64,000 nucleotides of DNA from CAYRSS01 sp964426945 (GTDB taxonomy: Bacteria; Planctomycetota; Phycisphaerae; UBA1845), in the NCBI GenBank assembly GCA_964426945.1, contig CAYRSS010000003.1, forward strand, positions 1 through 64,000, written 5' to 3'. The notes beneath the pieces were generated by a model, which was not told where the DNA came from, ran no database searches, and was given only the letters and a program-made list of their open reading frames with translations. This document shows positions 38,334-47,147 of the stretch, piece by piece; position 1 is the stretch's first letter, and each line of letters begins with the position of its first letter. A program made the translations under genes and the position numbers.

Positions 38334-38975
38334 CTATTTCTTCTTCTTCATCTCCGCCACATCGGACGTATCCCCGATGAGGTCGGTATCGTCCGCCGGC
38401 GATGATGCGGCCGGCGCATCGAACAACTCGCTGCGCGGCGGTTCGATCTTCGCGTTGTCGGCATCAGCCAGAATGCGACCGACATCTTCCGGCTTCACGC
38501 ACTTGTGCAGCTTCTCATTGATGAGCAGGCAGGGCGCATGATCGCAGCCGGCCAGACACTCCTCGGTCACGAGGCTGTACTTTCCATCGGGGGTGGTCTG
38601 GTGCTCGCCAATGCCGAGAGTCCGCTTCAGCTCCTCGAGCACGGCCGCGCCGCCCATAAGTTCGCAGCTGATGCTCCGGCACGCGGTGATGACCTTCTCA
38701 CCCTTCGCGTGGGTCCAGAAGTGCGTGTAGAACGAGATGGTGTCGAGCACCTCACCCGGCCGGATCTCCAGCAGGTCGGCGATTTCCTTCATGGCCTGGT
38801 ACGGGATGTGCCCCAGCGCATCCTGCACGACGTGCAGCGCGGGCAGCAGCACCGCGCGCTTCGTCTCATAGCGCGGGAAGAAAGCCCGGATTTTGTCACG
38901 CACCGCCTCGGACAGGACGGGCGGCGCTGCGGGATCGACAACCGGCTTCTTTCGATCGACAGTAACCCAGGCCAT
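38334..38975 (-). CDS. nuoE: NADH-quinone oxidoreductase subunit E
   Basis: 213 residues; thioredoxin-like [2Fe-2S] (N1a) protein of the NADH-oxidising module. TACRSISCELMGG and TEECLAGCDHAPCLLIN supply the four cysteines. LPALHVVQDALGHIPYQAMKEIADLLEI is the usual N-terminal helical part. The C terminus extends about 35 residues beyond the fold in an acidic linker and ends in four lysines. It lies 61 nt after nuoD. Confidence 0.95.
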   Translation of the reverse strand: MAWVTVDRKKPVVDPAAPPVLSEAVRDKIRAFFPRYETKRAVLLPALHVVQDALGHIPYQAMKEIADLLEIRPGEVLDTISFYTHFWTHAKGEKVITACRSISCELMGGAAVLEELKRTLGIGEHQTTPDGKYSLVTEECLAGCDHAPCLLINEKLHKCVKPEDVGRILADADNAKIEPPRSELFDAPAASSPADDTDLIGDTSDVAEMKKKK

Positions 38976-39036
38976 CTGGTCTATCCACAGGGGGCGACGG
39001 GATGATTCGCGTCGCCGGGTGTTTGCAAATCCTCGC

Positions 39037-40302
39037 TTACCTGTCCAGCTCCGCCGCGATGATGTTCAGCGAGCCCAGAATCGCGACGACGTCGCTCGTC
39101 TGGTGACCAACCACCAGCTGCGGGAAGCAGGAGTAGTTGATGAAACTCGGCGGACGGCAGCGGGCGCGGTACGGAAACCGGCCGCCATCGCTGGCGAGGT
39201 AGAAGCCGAGCTCGCCATTCGCCGTCTCGTTGGCCCCGTACGCCTCGCCCACGGGAGGCGTGTGGCCGCGATTGGTCATCACCTGTTCGAAATGGTGAAT
39301 GAGCCCCTCGATGCTGAAGTACACCTCCGACTTGTCCGGTAGCGTCGTCTTATTGTCTGGCAGGACGTTTACCGGCCCGGAGGGGATGTTGTCGATCAGC
39401 TGCTGGATGATGCTGATCGACTGCTTGATTTCTTCCAGGCGCACCAGGTAACGGGCGAGCACGTCGCCGCCGGTGGCCAGGGGGACCTTGAACTGCACCG
39501 CGCTGGAGCCCTTGCCGTCCCAGTTGTCGGCGTAGCAGAGATAAGGCTCGTCCTTCCGCAGGTCGCGGCGCACGCCGCTCGCCCGGGCGACGGGGCCGGT
39601 GACGCTCCAGTTGATCGCGTCTTCGCGGCTGATGTAGCCCACGCCCTTGGTTCGCTCGATGAAGATGCGGTTGCGGTTGAGGAGCTTCTCCAGGTCGCCC
39701 ACCGCGCGCGGCAGGCGCTCCAGAAACGCCTTGACGCGCCCGGGCCAGAAATCGGGCATGTCCTGCATGACGCCGCCGACCCGCGTGTAGCTGGTGGTGA
39801 AGCGCGCGCCGCAGATGTTCTCGAACAGGTCGTAGATCATCTCGCGCTCGTAGAACCCGTAGAGAAACGCGGTGAACGCGCCGAGGTCGAGCGCGGCGGT
39901 GCCCACGCACAGCAGGTGATCCTGGATGCGTGCGAGTTCGGCGATGATCGTGCGGAGCACCTTGCACCGCGGCGTCAGCTCGATGCCGAAGAGCACCTCG
40001 CAGGCATGGTGCCAGGCGATGTTGTTCGCCATCGGCGAGATGTAGTTCATCCGGTCGGTCACGACGACGTACTGGTTGTAGTCGAGGTGCTCGCCGAGTT
40101 TTTCGAAGCCGCTGTGCAAATAACCGATGTGCGGCACGCAGGAGACGACACGCTCGCCCTCCAACTCAAGGACAAGGCGCAGCGTGGTATGCGTCGCGGG
40201 ATGCTGGGGACCGAAATTGAGAACCCAGCGATCGCCGCCGGGCTCCTCGGGCTCAAACGTCGCCGGCTCGAAGTAGGGTTGCTTGGTGTTCAGCGCCGTC
40301 AT
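39037..40302 (-). CDS. nuoD: NADH-quinone oxidoreductase subunit D
   Basis: 421 residues; 49-kDa-type subunit that forms the quinone site with NuoB. NFGPQHPATHTTLRLVLELEGE-type N terminus, PHIGYLHSGFEKLGEH, RMNYISPMANNIAWHHACE (the quinone-site region) and GELGFYLASDGGRFPYRARCRPPSFIN are diagnostic. It is separate from nuoC (20-nt gap) rather than fused as in enterobacteria. Confidence 0.96.
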   Translation of the reverse strand: MTALNTKQPYFEPATFEPEEPGGDRWVLNFGPQHPATHTTLRLVLELEGERVVSCVPHIGYLHSGFEKLGEHLDYNQYVVVTDRMNYISPMANNIAWHHACEVLFGIELTPRCKVLRTIIAELARIQDHLLCVGTAALDLGAFTAFLYGFYEREMIYDLFENICGARFTTSYTRVGGVMQDMPDFWPGRVKAFLERLPRAVGDLEKLLNRNRIFIERTKGVGYISREDAINWSVTGPVARASGVRRDLRKDEPYLCYADNWDGKGSSAVQFKVPLATGGDVLARYLVRLEEIKQSISIIQQLIDNIPSGPVNVLPDNKTTLPDKSEVYFSIEGLIHHFEQVMTNRGHTPPVGEAYGANETANGELGFYLASDGGRFPYRARCRPPSFINYSCFPQLVVGHQTSDVVAILGSLNIIAAELDR

Positions 40303-40322
40303 GCTGCGTCCGCTCCGCCGGC

Positions 40323-40850
40323 TCAGGCCGAATCCCGCTCGATGACCGGATACTGCTCACGTTCGCCCCGACCCCGCAGCGGATAGTCCTTCCGCAGCGG
40401 GTGCGCCGGGAAGCCCTCCCACGTCAGGATGCGCCGCAGGTCGGGGTGCCCCGTGAAGGTGATCCCGAACATGTCGTAGACCTCGCGCTCCATCCACTCG
40501 GCGCCCTTCCAGATCGACGTCACCGAAGCGACCGACGGGCTGGGATCGTTGAGAAAGCACTTGATCCAAAGCCGGTGGTTGTGGGTCAGGGAGAGCAAGC
40601 TGTACGTGACGCCGTAGCGGTCCTCAGCGTCGGGGAAGTTGAGGCAGTCGACACAGGTCAGGTCGCAGAGCTGTTCGAAGCGGCAGGCTTCATCCGCGTA
40701 CAGAAAGCGCATCACCTCGACCAGCCGATCCGCCGGAACGCGGATGCACCACTGCGCCACGGCCCGACCCGGCCGCGCGACAAGGGGCGCGGGCGCAAAC
40801 GCGATCTGCGGAAACTGCTTCTGCACCGCAATGATCGCCGGATGGTCCAA
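40323..40850 (-). CDS. nuoC: NADH-quinone oxidoreductase subunit C
   Basis: 175 residues; 30-kDa-type subunit. WKGAEWMEREVYDMFGITFTGHPDLRRILTWEGFPAHPLRKDYPL is spread over the diagnostic C-terminal half. The start is TTG at 40850, with GAGG about 6 nt upstream. It connects nuoB (51 nt) and nuoD (20 nt). Confidence 0.95.
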   Translation of the reverse strand: MDHPAIIAVQKQFPQIAFAPAPLVARPGRAVAQWCIRVPADRLVEVMRFLYADEACRFEQLCDLTCVDCLNFPDAEDRYGVTYSLLSLTHNHRLWIKCFLNDPSPSVASVTSIWKGAEWMEREVYDMFGITFTGHPDLRRILTWEGFPAHPLRKDYPLRGRGEREQYPVIERDSA

Positions 40851-40901
40851 ACCGCGCCTCGTCTCTGAGTGGCCTTGCTGATCCGCCGGGGTCCGCCCCG
40901 C

Positions 40902-41498
40902 CTACGTCGGCCCGCCCACGGACACCTGCACCGGCGGCTGAACGCGCAGTCCCATGCCGCGGCCGCGATCGCGACTGGACTTCACGCCGTCCTTCTCGAC
41001 CAGGCGCTGGATCGCCATGATCCCCTCGATGAGCGTCTCGGGACGCGGCGGACAGCCGGGCACGTAGACATCCACCGGGAGAAACTGGTCGACGCCCTGC
41101 ACCACCGCGTAGGTGTCAAACACGCCGCCGGTGCTGGCACAGGCGCCCATGCTGATGACCCACTTCGGCTCGGCCATCTGCATGTAGATGCGGTGCAGGA
41201 CGGGCATCATCTTGATGGCCACGCGGCCCGCACAGATCATCAGGTCGCACTGGCGCGGGCTGAAGCGCATCACCTCCGCCCCGAACCGGGCGAGGTCATA
41301 CCGGCTGGCCCCCGTCGCCATCAGTTCGATGCCGCAGCACGCGGTCGCGAAGGGCATGGGCCAGAGAGAGTTCTTCCGCGCCCAGTTGATGCCCTTCTCG
41401 CGGAGCAGGTCCACGAGATAGTCCAGGCGCGTCGAGAGGAACTCCTCCTTCGTGCCGGCCATCGGCACGGATCCCGGATGTGCGGCGGTCAATCCCAT
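40902..41498 (-). CDS. nuoB: NADH-quinone oxidoreductase subunit B
   Basis: 198 residues; binds cluster N2, the electron donor to quinone. The four ligands are visible: ATACCGIELMATG (tandem Cys), GACASTGG and VYVPGCPPRPE. RYDLARFGAEVMRFSPRQ is another constant segment. The ATG at 41498 overlaps the end of nuoA by 10 nt; an in-frame ATG at 41462 is also possible, so the exact start is open. Confidence 0.95.
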   Translation of the reverse strand: MGLTAAHPGSVPMAGTKEEFLSTRLDYLVDLLREKGINWARKNSLWPMPFATACCGIELMATGASRYDLARFGAEVMRFSPRQCDLMICAGRVAIKMMPVLHRIYMQMAEPKWVISMGACASTGGVFDTYAVVQGVDQFLPVDVYVPGCPPRPETLIEGIMAIQRLVEKDGVKSSRDRGRGMGLRVQPPVQVSVGGPT

Positions 41499-41905
41499 TC
41501 GAAGGCCCCCCGCTTCCACTCGTACACCAGCCCGAACACCAGCAGCACGAAGAACATGCCCATCCCGGCGAGCAGGAAGCCCGCCCCGGCCAGGCTGCCA
41601 TCCTCCAGGGCGACGACCTCGCCATGCACCGCGGCGCGGTAAAACGCCGTGATCCAGGGCCAGAGGAAGACCACCTCCACGTCGAAGAGGAGGAAGAGCA
41701 TGGCGACGATGTAAAACCGGATATTGAAGCGTCGGTGCGTGTCGCCGATGACCGGCATGCCCGACTCGTAGGGGCTGTCTTTGACCGGACCGCGGCGCTT
41801 GGGGCCGATCGTGTGGGCAAGCACCAGCGCCCCCACGGCCGCGATCACCACCATGATGATCACCGCGCCAATCGCCACGTAGGGATCGAGCGAGGCCAGC
41901 AGCAT
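41489..41905 (-). CDS. nuoA: NADH-quinone oxidoreductase subunit A
   Basis: 138 residues, three membrane helices, first gene of the operon. PYESGMPVIGDTHRRFNIRFYIVAMLFLLFDVEVVFLWPW is the diagnostic loop and second helix, with the conserved Asp-Glu pair. The frame is open upstream to 41977, but those residues are Arg/Pro-rich and unlike NuoA; MLLASLDPYVAIG at 41905 is the likely N terminus. Confidence 0.95.
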   Translation of the reverse strand: MLLASLDPYVAIGAVIIMVVIAAVGALVLAHTIGPKRRGPVKDSPYESGMPVIGDTHRRFNIRFYIVAMLFLLFDVEVVFLWPWITAFYRAAVHGEVVALEDGSLAGAGFLLAGMGMFFVLLVFGLVYEWKRGAFEWD

Positions 41906-42012
41906 TCCTGGTTCCCGAACGAGGATCCTCGGGGCCGACACCGGGCGCGGCACACGCCCCCGCGCATCCGCCCGCACGGCCGGTTTGGCATCGTACCGAC
42001 CCGCTGCAGGAG

Positions 42013-42041
42013 TGTATAGAATCGCCCCGCGAAAATCGAGA
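42013..42041 (-). promoter_or_regulatory. Candidate promoter of the nuo operon
   Basis: Minus strand -10 TATACA (42018-42013) with only a weak -35 (TCTCGA, 42041-42036, 17-nt spacer). It would give a leader of about 100 nt before nuoA. It lies next to the AT-rich segment. Confidence 0.35.
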
Positions 42042-42243
42042 AATAATTCACAAAGTGTGCATAAAGCATTGCCATGAATTAGGTTGCACGCATTTCAGTG
42101 CCGAGCGGACCGCAACAACGTCGGTGGAAGCCACCGGGGACTGCCCGGCTAAATCGTCACTGCAATTGCACACCGGCCGGCGCGCCGCGCGATCTCCCAT
42201 GGGGAGGCGGGCGCGACGCACGGCGTCGGCTGCTCGTGCAGGG

Positions 42244-42272
42244 TTGCAAGGGCGCGGGCCGCGGCGTACGTT
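42244..42272 (+). promoter_or_regulatory. Putative promoter of ispF
   Basis: TTGCAA (42244-42249), 17-nt spacer, TACGTT (42267-42272). The start near 42279 leaves a leader of about 44 nt that includes the GGGAGG ribosome site of ispF. Confidence 0.5.
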
Positions 42273-42322
42273 AGCCCATTCGGCGTGCCGGCCCGGTGAG
42301 CGGCACAAGCGGGAGGCGTTCC

Positions 42323-42811
42323 GTGAGCGTTCAGCATCGCGTTGGGATAGGCTACGACATCCATCGCCTCGTCGAGGGGCGTCGGCTCATCCTCGGCGGG
42401 GTGCCGATCGAGCACGAGAAGGGCCTCTTGGGCCACAGCGACGCCGACGTGATCCTCCACGCCGTTATCGACGCCCTGCTCGGGGCCGCGGGCCTGCCTG
42501 ACATCGGCGACCTGTTTCCGGACACGGATCCCGCCCACAAGGACGCGGACAGCGCCCGGCTGCTGGATGACGTCATGCAGCGGGTGACCGGGCTCGGCTG
42601 GCATGTGGGAAACATCGACACCATCGTGCACGCCGAAGCGCCGCGACTGACGCCCTACAAGCGGCGGATCGCCGACTCGGTGGCCTCGCTCGTCGGGGTG
42701 CCTGCGGACACGGTCAACGTCAAGGCCAAGACCAACGAGGGGATGGGCCCGCTCGGATTCGCGGACGCCATCGCGTGTACCGCCACCGTGCTCCTCGTCC
42801 GCGCGGCCTAG
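42323..42811 (+). CDS. ispF: 2-C-methyl-D-erythritol 2,4-cyclodiphosphate synthase
   Basis: 162 residues; MEP pathway step making MEcPP for isoprenoids. RVGIGYDIHRL holds the metal-binding DxH, LGHSDADVILHAVIDALLGA the second metal His, and LPDIGDLFPDTDP and KAKTNEGMGPLGF are family hallmarks. The GTG at 42323 has GGGAGG 6 nt upstream; an in-frame GTG at 42296 is less likely. It heads a rightward gene run with cysS 74 nt downstream; the gap has a CCTCGCGAGG palindrome but no T tract. Confidence 0.96.
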   Translation: MSVQHRVGIGYDIHRLVEGRRLILGGVPIEHEKGLLGHSDADVILHAVIDALLGAAGLPDIGDLFPDTDPAHKDADSARLLDDVMQRVTGLGWHVGNIDTIVHAEAPRLTPYKRRIADSVASLVGVPADTVNVKAKTNEGMGPLGFADAIACTATVLLVRAA

Positions 42812-42885
42812 AGAGCCTCGCGAGGGGCACGTCCTCCCCGTGTTTGCGAGCCTGACACACCGTTGCTGTTTCGCCTGCTTTATCT

Positions 42886-44373
42886 ATGCCAATCACGATC
42901 TACAACACGCTGACCCATCAGAAAGAACCCCTGAACACCGTGACTCCGGGACGGGTGGGCATGTACTTGTGCGGCCCGACCGTCTACAAGCCCAGCCACC
43001 TCGGTCACGCGGTGGGTCCGGTGATCTTTGACGCTGTGAAGCGGCATCTCACGCACCGTGGCTACCAGGTTACCTGGGTCGTCAACATCACCGATGTCGA
43101 CGACAAGCTCATCATCGAGGCCGCCAATCAGAAGACTTCAACCGTCGAGCTGGCCGAGCGGATCACGAAGGACTACCTGAACGCGATGAAGCTCCTGCAC
43201 GTGGACGGCATCGACCTGATGCCGAAGGCCTCGGAGCACATCGGCGACATCGTCGCGATCATCTCGACGCTGATCGACAAGGGCTGCGCGTACGTCTCGG
43301 GCGGCGATGTGTACTTCGACGTTTCGAGCGACGAGGACTATGGCCGGCTCAGCGGCCGGGCCACGGCGGACCAGGAGGGCCAGAGGGCGCTCAAGAGCGC
43401 GGAGAAGCGCAACCCCGGCGATTTCGCGCTCTGGAAGGCGGCCAAACCTGAGGAACCGGCGGAGGTGCGCTACCCATCGCCGTGGGGTGAAGGCCGCCCC
43501 GGCTGGCACATCGAGTGCTCGGCGATGGCGTCGCGGTACCTGGGGGAGACGTTTGACATCCACGGCGGCGGGATGGACCTGATCTTCCCGCACCACGAAA
43601 ACGAAATCGCCCAGTCGGAAAGCGCCAGCGGCAGGCCCTTCGCCCGCTGCTGGATGCACCACGGGCTCACGCGGTCAAACACAAAGAAGATATCCAAGTC
43701 GGACAGTTCGCCGGAGATGCAGGCGGCGCTCGCGAAGATCACGCTGAATAACCTGCTCCGCGAACAGCCCGGCGAGCTGATCCGGTTCCTGATTCTCTCC
43801 AGTCACTACCGAAGCCCGATCGAGTACTCGGAGGCCGAACTGGAAAGCCGCCGCAAGGGGCTGCAGACGTTCCATCGGCTCTTCGAGCGGGTCGAGCGGG
43901 CGACACGCCGCTCGCCGTTCGAGGGGGCTGCTCTGGATGCGCCGGTCGGCTCCACCGCGCTGGCGACCACGTGCACCGAGCAGCTCGTCCGCTTCGAGCA
44001 GGCCATGGACGACGACTTCAACACGGCCGGCGCCATCGCGGCGTTGTTCGAACTGGCGACGACGCTCAACCGGTTCATCGATGAGCACAAGGTCGAATCG
44101 GGCGGGACGGATGCGGCCCGAGCGGACGCGCTGGCCGGGTGCGGCCGCCTCATCGCTACGGGACGACTGATTGGGTTGTTCATCGAAGCCCCTGCGGCGC
44201 GGGGCGGCGCGGACGGCGTCGCCGACCGGGCGATGGAGGTACTCATCCATATTCGCCAGCACCTGCGTAAGAAGAAAGACTTCGAATCCGCAGACCTGAT
44301 CCGCAACCTGCTGACCGAGCGGAAGATCACGCTCGAAGATCGTCCTGAAGGCACGGTCTGGCGCAGCGAATAG
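42886..44373 (+). CDS. cysS: Cysteinyl-tRNA synthetase
   Basis: 495 residues, class I synthetase. CGPTVYKPSHLGHAVG contains the first zinc Cys and the HIGH equivalent HLGH. GWHIECSAM and HHENEIAQSE give further zinc ligands, and KKISKSDS is the KMSKS loop (KISKS). FNTAGAIAALFEL and RKKKDFESADLIRNLL belong to the anticodon-binding half. Full length and intact. There is no obvious Shine-Dalgarno directly before the ATG; TTATCT abuts it. Confidence 0.96.
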   Translation: MPITIYNTLTHQKEPLNTVTPGRVGMYLCGPTVYKPSHLGHAVGPVIFDAVKRHLTHRGYQVTWVVNITDVDDKLIIEAANQKTSTVELAERITKDYLNAMKLLHVDGIDLMPKASEHIGDIVAIISTLIDKGCAYVSGGDVYFDVSSDEDYGRLSGRATADQEGQRALKSAEKRNPGDFALWKAAKPEEPAEVRYPSPWGEGRPGWHIECSAMASRYLGETFDIHGGGMDLIFPHHENEIAQSESASGRPFARCWMHHGLTRSNTKKISKSDSSPEMQAALAKITLNNLLREQPGELIRFLILSSHYRSPIEYSEAELESRRKGLQTFHRLFERVERATRRSPFEGAALDAPVGSTALATTCTEQLVRFEQAMDDDFNTAGAIAALFELATTLNRFIDEHKVESGGTDAARADALAGCGRLIATGRLIGLFIEAPAARGGADGVADRAMEVLIHIRQHLRKKKDFESADLIRNLLTERKITLEDRPEGTVWRSE

Positions 44374-44390
44374 ACCCCGGGAACGTGTCC

Positions 44391-45827
44391 ATGCTCGCGG
44401 ACGGTCACCATCGGTGCCTGATTGTCGCCGCCGCGGGGTGGGCCGCATTCGCGTCCGCAGCGCTCCCCCCGGCCGCCGCCGCGGCTCCGACGACCACCAT
44501 CAGCGTGGAACTTGAGCTTCGATCGGGCGGCCGCCTGACCGGCGGGGTCGTCGCACACGACGAGGAAGCCATCGTGATCGTCGCCGAAAGGCGGCCCTTC
44601 GCTTTCGCCTGGAGCGAAATCCGCCCGCAGTCGGCGTTTCTGGCGCGCCGGGCACTGCTGACCCACGTTCGTGGATCACTCGACGCAGTCACGGCCGAGG
44701 ATCGGTTTTCCCTGGGCGTCTTCGCGCTGGAAAACAATCTGGGCCCGGCGGCCAGGCTCGAGTTTGCCGCGGCCGAACGGTTGAACCCCGGCATCGCCGA
44801 GCGCGTCCGCAGCGCCTATGCCGCGCAGCGGATGCGGGCGGAGCAGGAGAAGCTGCTGTGCGGCGGCCTGTCGGACTCCCGGCCGGTCTCCGACGACGAT
44901 TCGGTCGCGGCGGCGAACAGCGAGTTGCCCCTGGACACGCTGGTCGACCGGGATGTCGGTGAATCTGACCCGATAGCCACCTCACCTGAGGTCCGCCGCC
45001 AGGTTCGCGAAATCTACGACCGATTCGGTGCAACCGTGATCGAGCAGATGGGTGCGGGTACCACGCTGCACGAAACGGAGCACTTCCTGATTTTCGGCGA
45101 TCTGCCTGGCCCGATGAGGCAGCGCGTCGCTGAGCAGGCCGAGTCGATGTATCGCGCGTTGCAGCGGGAGTTCGCCTTTGAACCGGACCACGAGGTCTTC
45201 CTGGCGAAGTGCCCCCTGTTCTGCTGGCGGTCGCGCGCACGATTCCAGCGGTTTGCCCGGACCTTCGACGGGCAGGACGGGCGAAACTCGGCGGGCTACA
45301 CGCGTTCGATCGAGCGCAACGGCCACGTGCACATCGTGGTCTACCTGGGCGGCTATTCGGAAGCGGACTTCGACGCGTTCGTCGCCACGCTCGTGCATGA
45401 AGGCACGCATGCCTTCGTTCACCGCCTCCATTCATCGCGGCTCATTCCGCACTGGGTTAACGAGGGGCTGGCGGAGTGGACGGCGGAGCAGGTGCTTGGC
45501 CAGCGCTGCCCGGCGAGGGAGAAAGCCGATCTTCTTGCCGCACAGTACGTTCGATACGACTGGCCCATCGGCCACTTTCTCGCCGACGTCGGCCCGATCG
45601 AGGTCCACGACTATCCACTGGCGATGTCCGTGGTCTCGCACCTGATCGAACTCGACCGGTCGAAGTGGCGACGGTTCATGATGCTGCTCAAGGAAGGCCG
45701 AACACTGCGCGAAGCGCTCGGGGCTGCCTACGACGGCATGGATCTGGCCGCGCTCGAGGATAGCTGGCGCGCTGCCGTCGCGGCCCGGCGGGTGGAGGCG
45801 GACCCGATCTCGTTCAACGGTCAATAG
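44391..45827 (+). CDS. Secreted peptidase-MA/DUF1570-like HExxH protein with N-terminal small beta domain
   Basis: 478 residues. The signal peptide is Ala-rich (LIVAAAGWAAFASAAL). The N-terminal domain (about 35-90, RSGGRLTGGVVAHDEEAIVIV) is a small beta-barrel-type unit like one in the next gene. A helical linker (about 100-165) follows, then HETEHFLIFGDLPGPMRQRVAEQAESMYRAL, the entry region of the family. VATLVHEGTHAFVHRL is the zinc HExxH and PHWVNEGLAEWTAEQ the third ligand. Activity is plausible. GTG at 44385 is an alternative start; ATG 44391 has GGGA 8 nt upstream. It begins 17 nt after cysS and is 9 nt from the next gene. Confidence 0.8.
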   Translation: MLADGHHRCLIVAAAGWAAFASAALPPAAAAAPTTTISVELELRSGGRLTGGVVAHDEEAIVIVAERRPFAFAWSEIRPQSAFLARRALLTHVRGSLDAVTAEDRFSLGVFALENNLGPAARLEFAAAERLNPGIAERVRSAYAAQRMRAEQEKLLCGGLSDSRPVSDDDSVAAANSELPLDTLVDRDVGESDPIATSPEVRRQVREIYDRFGATVIEQMGAGTTLHETEHFLIFGDLPGPMRQRVAEQAESMYRALQREFAFEPDHEVFLAKCPLFCWRSRARFQRFARTFDGQDGRNSAGYTRSIERNGHVHIVVYLGGYSEADFDAFVATLVHEGTHAFVHRLHSSRLIPHWVNEGLAEWTAEQVLGQRCPAREKADLLAAQYVRYDWPIGHFLADVGPIEVHDYPLAMSVVSHLIELDRSKWRRFMMLLKEGRTLREALGAAYDGMDLAALEDSWRAAVAARRVEADPISFNGQ

Positions 45828-45836
45828 TCCGGGGGG

Positions 45837-47051
45837 ATGGCCCGGTCCTGGCAAGCCGCCAGGTCTTCGAGAGTGCTCCTGAAGATGAAGGCGCGAATCA
45901 AGAAGTGGGTCTGGGGAATCGTTCGGTTCGGCGTCTGTGCCGGCGCGCTGTGGTACGTCCTCAGCGGCGTGACGATCAACGACACGCTGTTCCTCGCAGA
46001 CGGCACGAGCGTGAAGGGCGAGGTCGTGATCGACGGTCAGGAGGCTCGGGTACTGCTCAACGACGAGGTGGGCTGGCGGTTTGCTCTCGACCAGGTGGCC
46101 CGCGACGACGACGGTCATCTGCGGATCGAGTACGGCCTGCGTCACGCGTGGCGCGAGGGCCGGAAGGGCTACTTCTTCCTCGCCCTGCTCGTGTTCCTAC
46201 CGGCGCCCACGCTGCAGGGGGTCCGGTTCTGGTGGCTGCTTCGCGCGCAGCAGATCCAGCTGAGCCCTTGGGAGGCGATCAAGATCACTTTCGCCGGCAA
46301 CTTTCTGAACTTCGCCGCCCCGATAGGCGCCACGGCCGGCGACGTGTTCAAGGCGTACTACGCTTCGCTGCACACGGAGCGCAAGACCGAGGCGGTCACG
46401 ACGGTGTTTCTTGATCGCGCGGTCGGGCTGGCCGGCCTCGTGACGACGGTGGCGATCATCTCGAATCTCGCCCCGGCGGGAAGCCGGTTGGCGCCCTTCG
46501 CGCATTACACGCTTGCGATGCTCGCCGCGCTCGTGGTGGGAAGTCTCGCGTATCTCTCGCCCGCCGTGCGGCGCGTTGTGCCGGTCAGAGCGCTTCTGGC
46601 GAAGCTGCCCGCCTCAGGGCACCTGCTGCGCATCGATGACGCCGCGCTCTCGCTTGGCAGGCGGAAGGGGATTGTCCTTGGCGGGCTCGTGCTGACCATG
46701 GTGCTGCAGGCCATCGCCGCTGTCGCGCTCTTCACGCTCGGCATCGGGTTGGGCATGCGCGCGGAGCCGTCTTTGCTGCACGAGTACTACGCGTACTTCT
46801 GCACCGGCTCGGTGGTTCAGGCGCTGCCCGGCCCGCCCCAGGGACTGGGTACCGTGGAGCTGTGCTACAGCTTCTTCTTCGCCGACTACGGAAGCCCCGC
46901 GCAGATCGTCTGCCTGGCACTGGGGATCCGCGTGGTCGCGCTGACGGCGTCACTCCCGGGGCTGTTCGCCGTGCTGACCGGCGCATACAAGCCGAAAGAG
47001 TTGGCCCGGTTCCGCGAAGCGGCCGAGGCCGAAGGCGCCCCAGTCGAGTAG
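45837..47051 (+). CDS. YbhN/lysylphosphatidylglycerol-synthase-type membrane protein
   Basis: 404 residues, about eight membrane helices, LPG_synthase_TM (PF03706) type. FLPAPTLQGVRFWWLLRAQQIQLSPWEAIKIT, GNFLNFAAPIGATAGDVFKAYY and FLDRAVGLAGL are the family signatures, and GSVVQALPGPPQGLGTVELCYSFFF is in the last third. Members are lipid flippases or glycan-assembly partners; no synthase domain is fused. Between helices 1 and 2 lies an unusual loop of about 75 residues (LADGTSVKGEVVIDGQEARV), resembling the small beta domain of the preceding protein. An in-frame ATG at 45885 could be the true start. Confidence 0.82.
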   Translation: MARSWQAARSSRVLLKMKARIKKWVWGIVRFGVCAGALWYVLSGVTINDTLFLADGTSVKGEVVIDGQEARVLLNDEVGWRFALDQVARDDDGHLRIEYGLRHAWREGRKGYFFLALLVFLPAPTLQGVRFWWLLRAQQIQLSPWEAIKITFAGNFLNFAAPIGATAGDVFKAYYASLHTERKTEAVTTVFLDRAVGLAGLVTTVAIISNLAPAGSRLAPFAHYTLAMLAALVVGSLAYLSPAVRRVVPVRALLAKLPASGHLLRIDDAALSLGRRKGIVLGGLVLTMVLQAIAAVALFTLGIGLGMRAEPSLLHEYYAYFCTGSVVQALPGPPQGLGTVELCYSFFFADYGSPAQIVCLALGIRVVALTASLPGLFAVLTGAYKPKELARFREAAEAEGAPVE

Positions 47052-47147
47052 CGCGCTGCGGCGTGAGCCAAGTCCATCCCGCACCTCGACCTCCGAGCCG
47101 TGGGCGTTACGATCGGGCGATCCTTCTACCCGCCGGAGGCCTGCACC

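Larger units (their letters stand above)
41906..42322. other. 417-nt divergent control region between nuoA and ispF
   Basis: Contains the ispF promoter (42244-42272, plus strand) and a weaker candidate for nuo. About 42030-42075 is AT-rich for this genome. It includes the short palindrome CACAAAGTGTG and could hold an operator. No gene is recognised; open frames here are shadows. Confidence 0.5.

Noticed and set aside
42816..42825. CCTCGCGAGG palindrome after ispF as a terminator
   Set aside because: A 10-bp self-complementary stretch with no loop and no T tract; cysS follows in the same direction.
42877..42885. TTATCT directly before the cysS ATG as another leaderless promoter
   Set aside because: The box abuts the start codon, so transcription would begin inside the gene, and no -35 is placed correctly.
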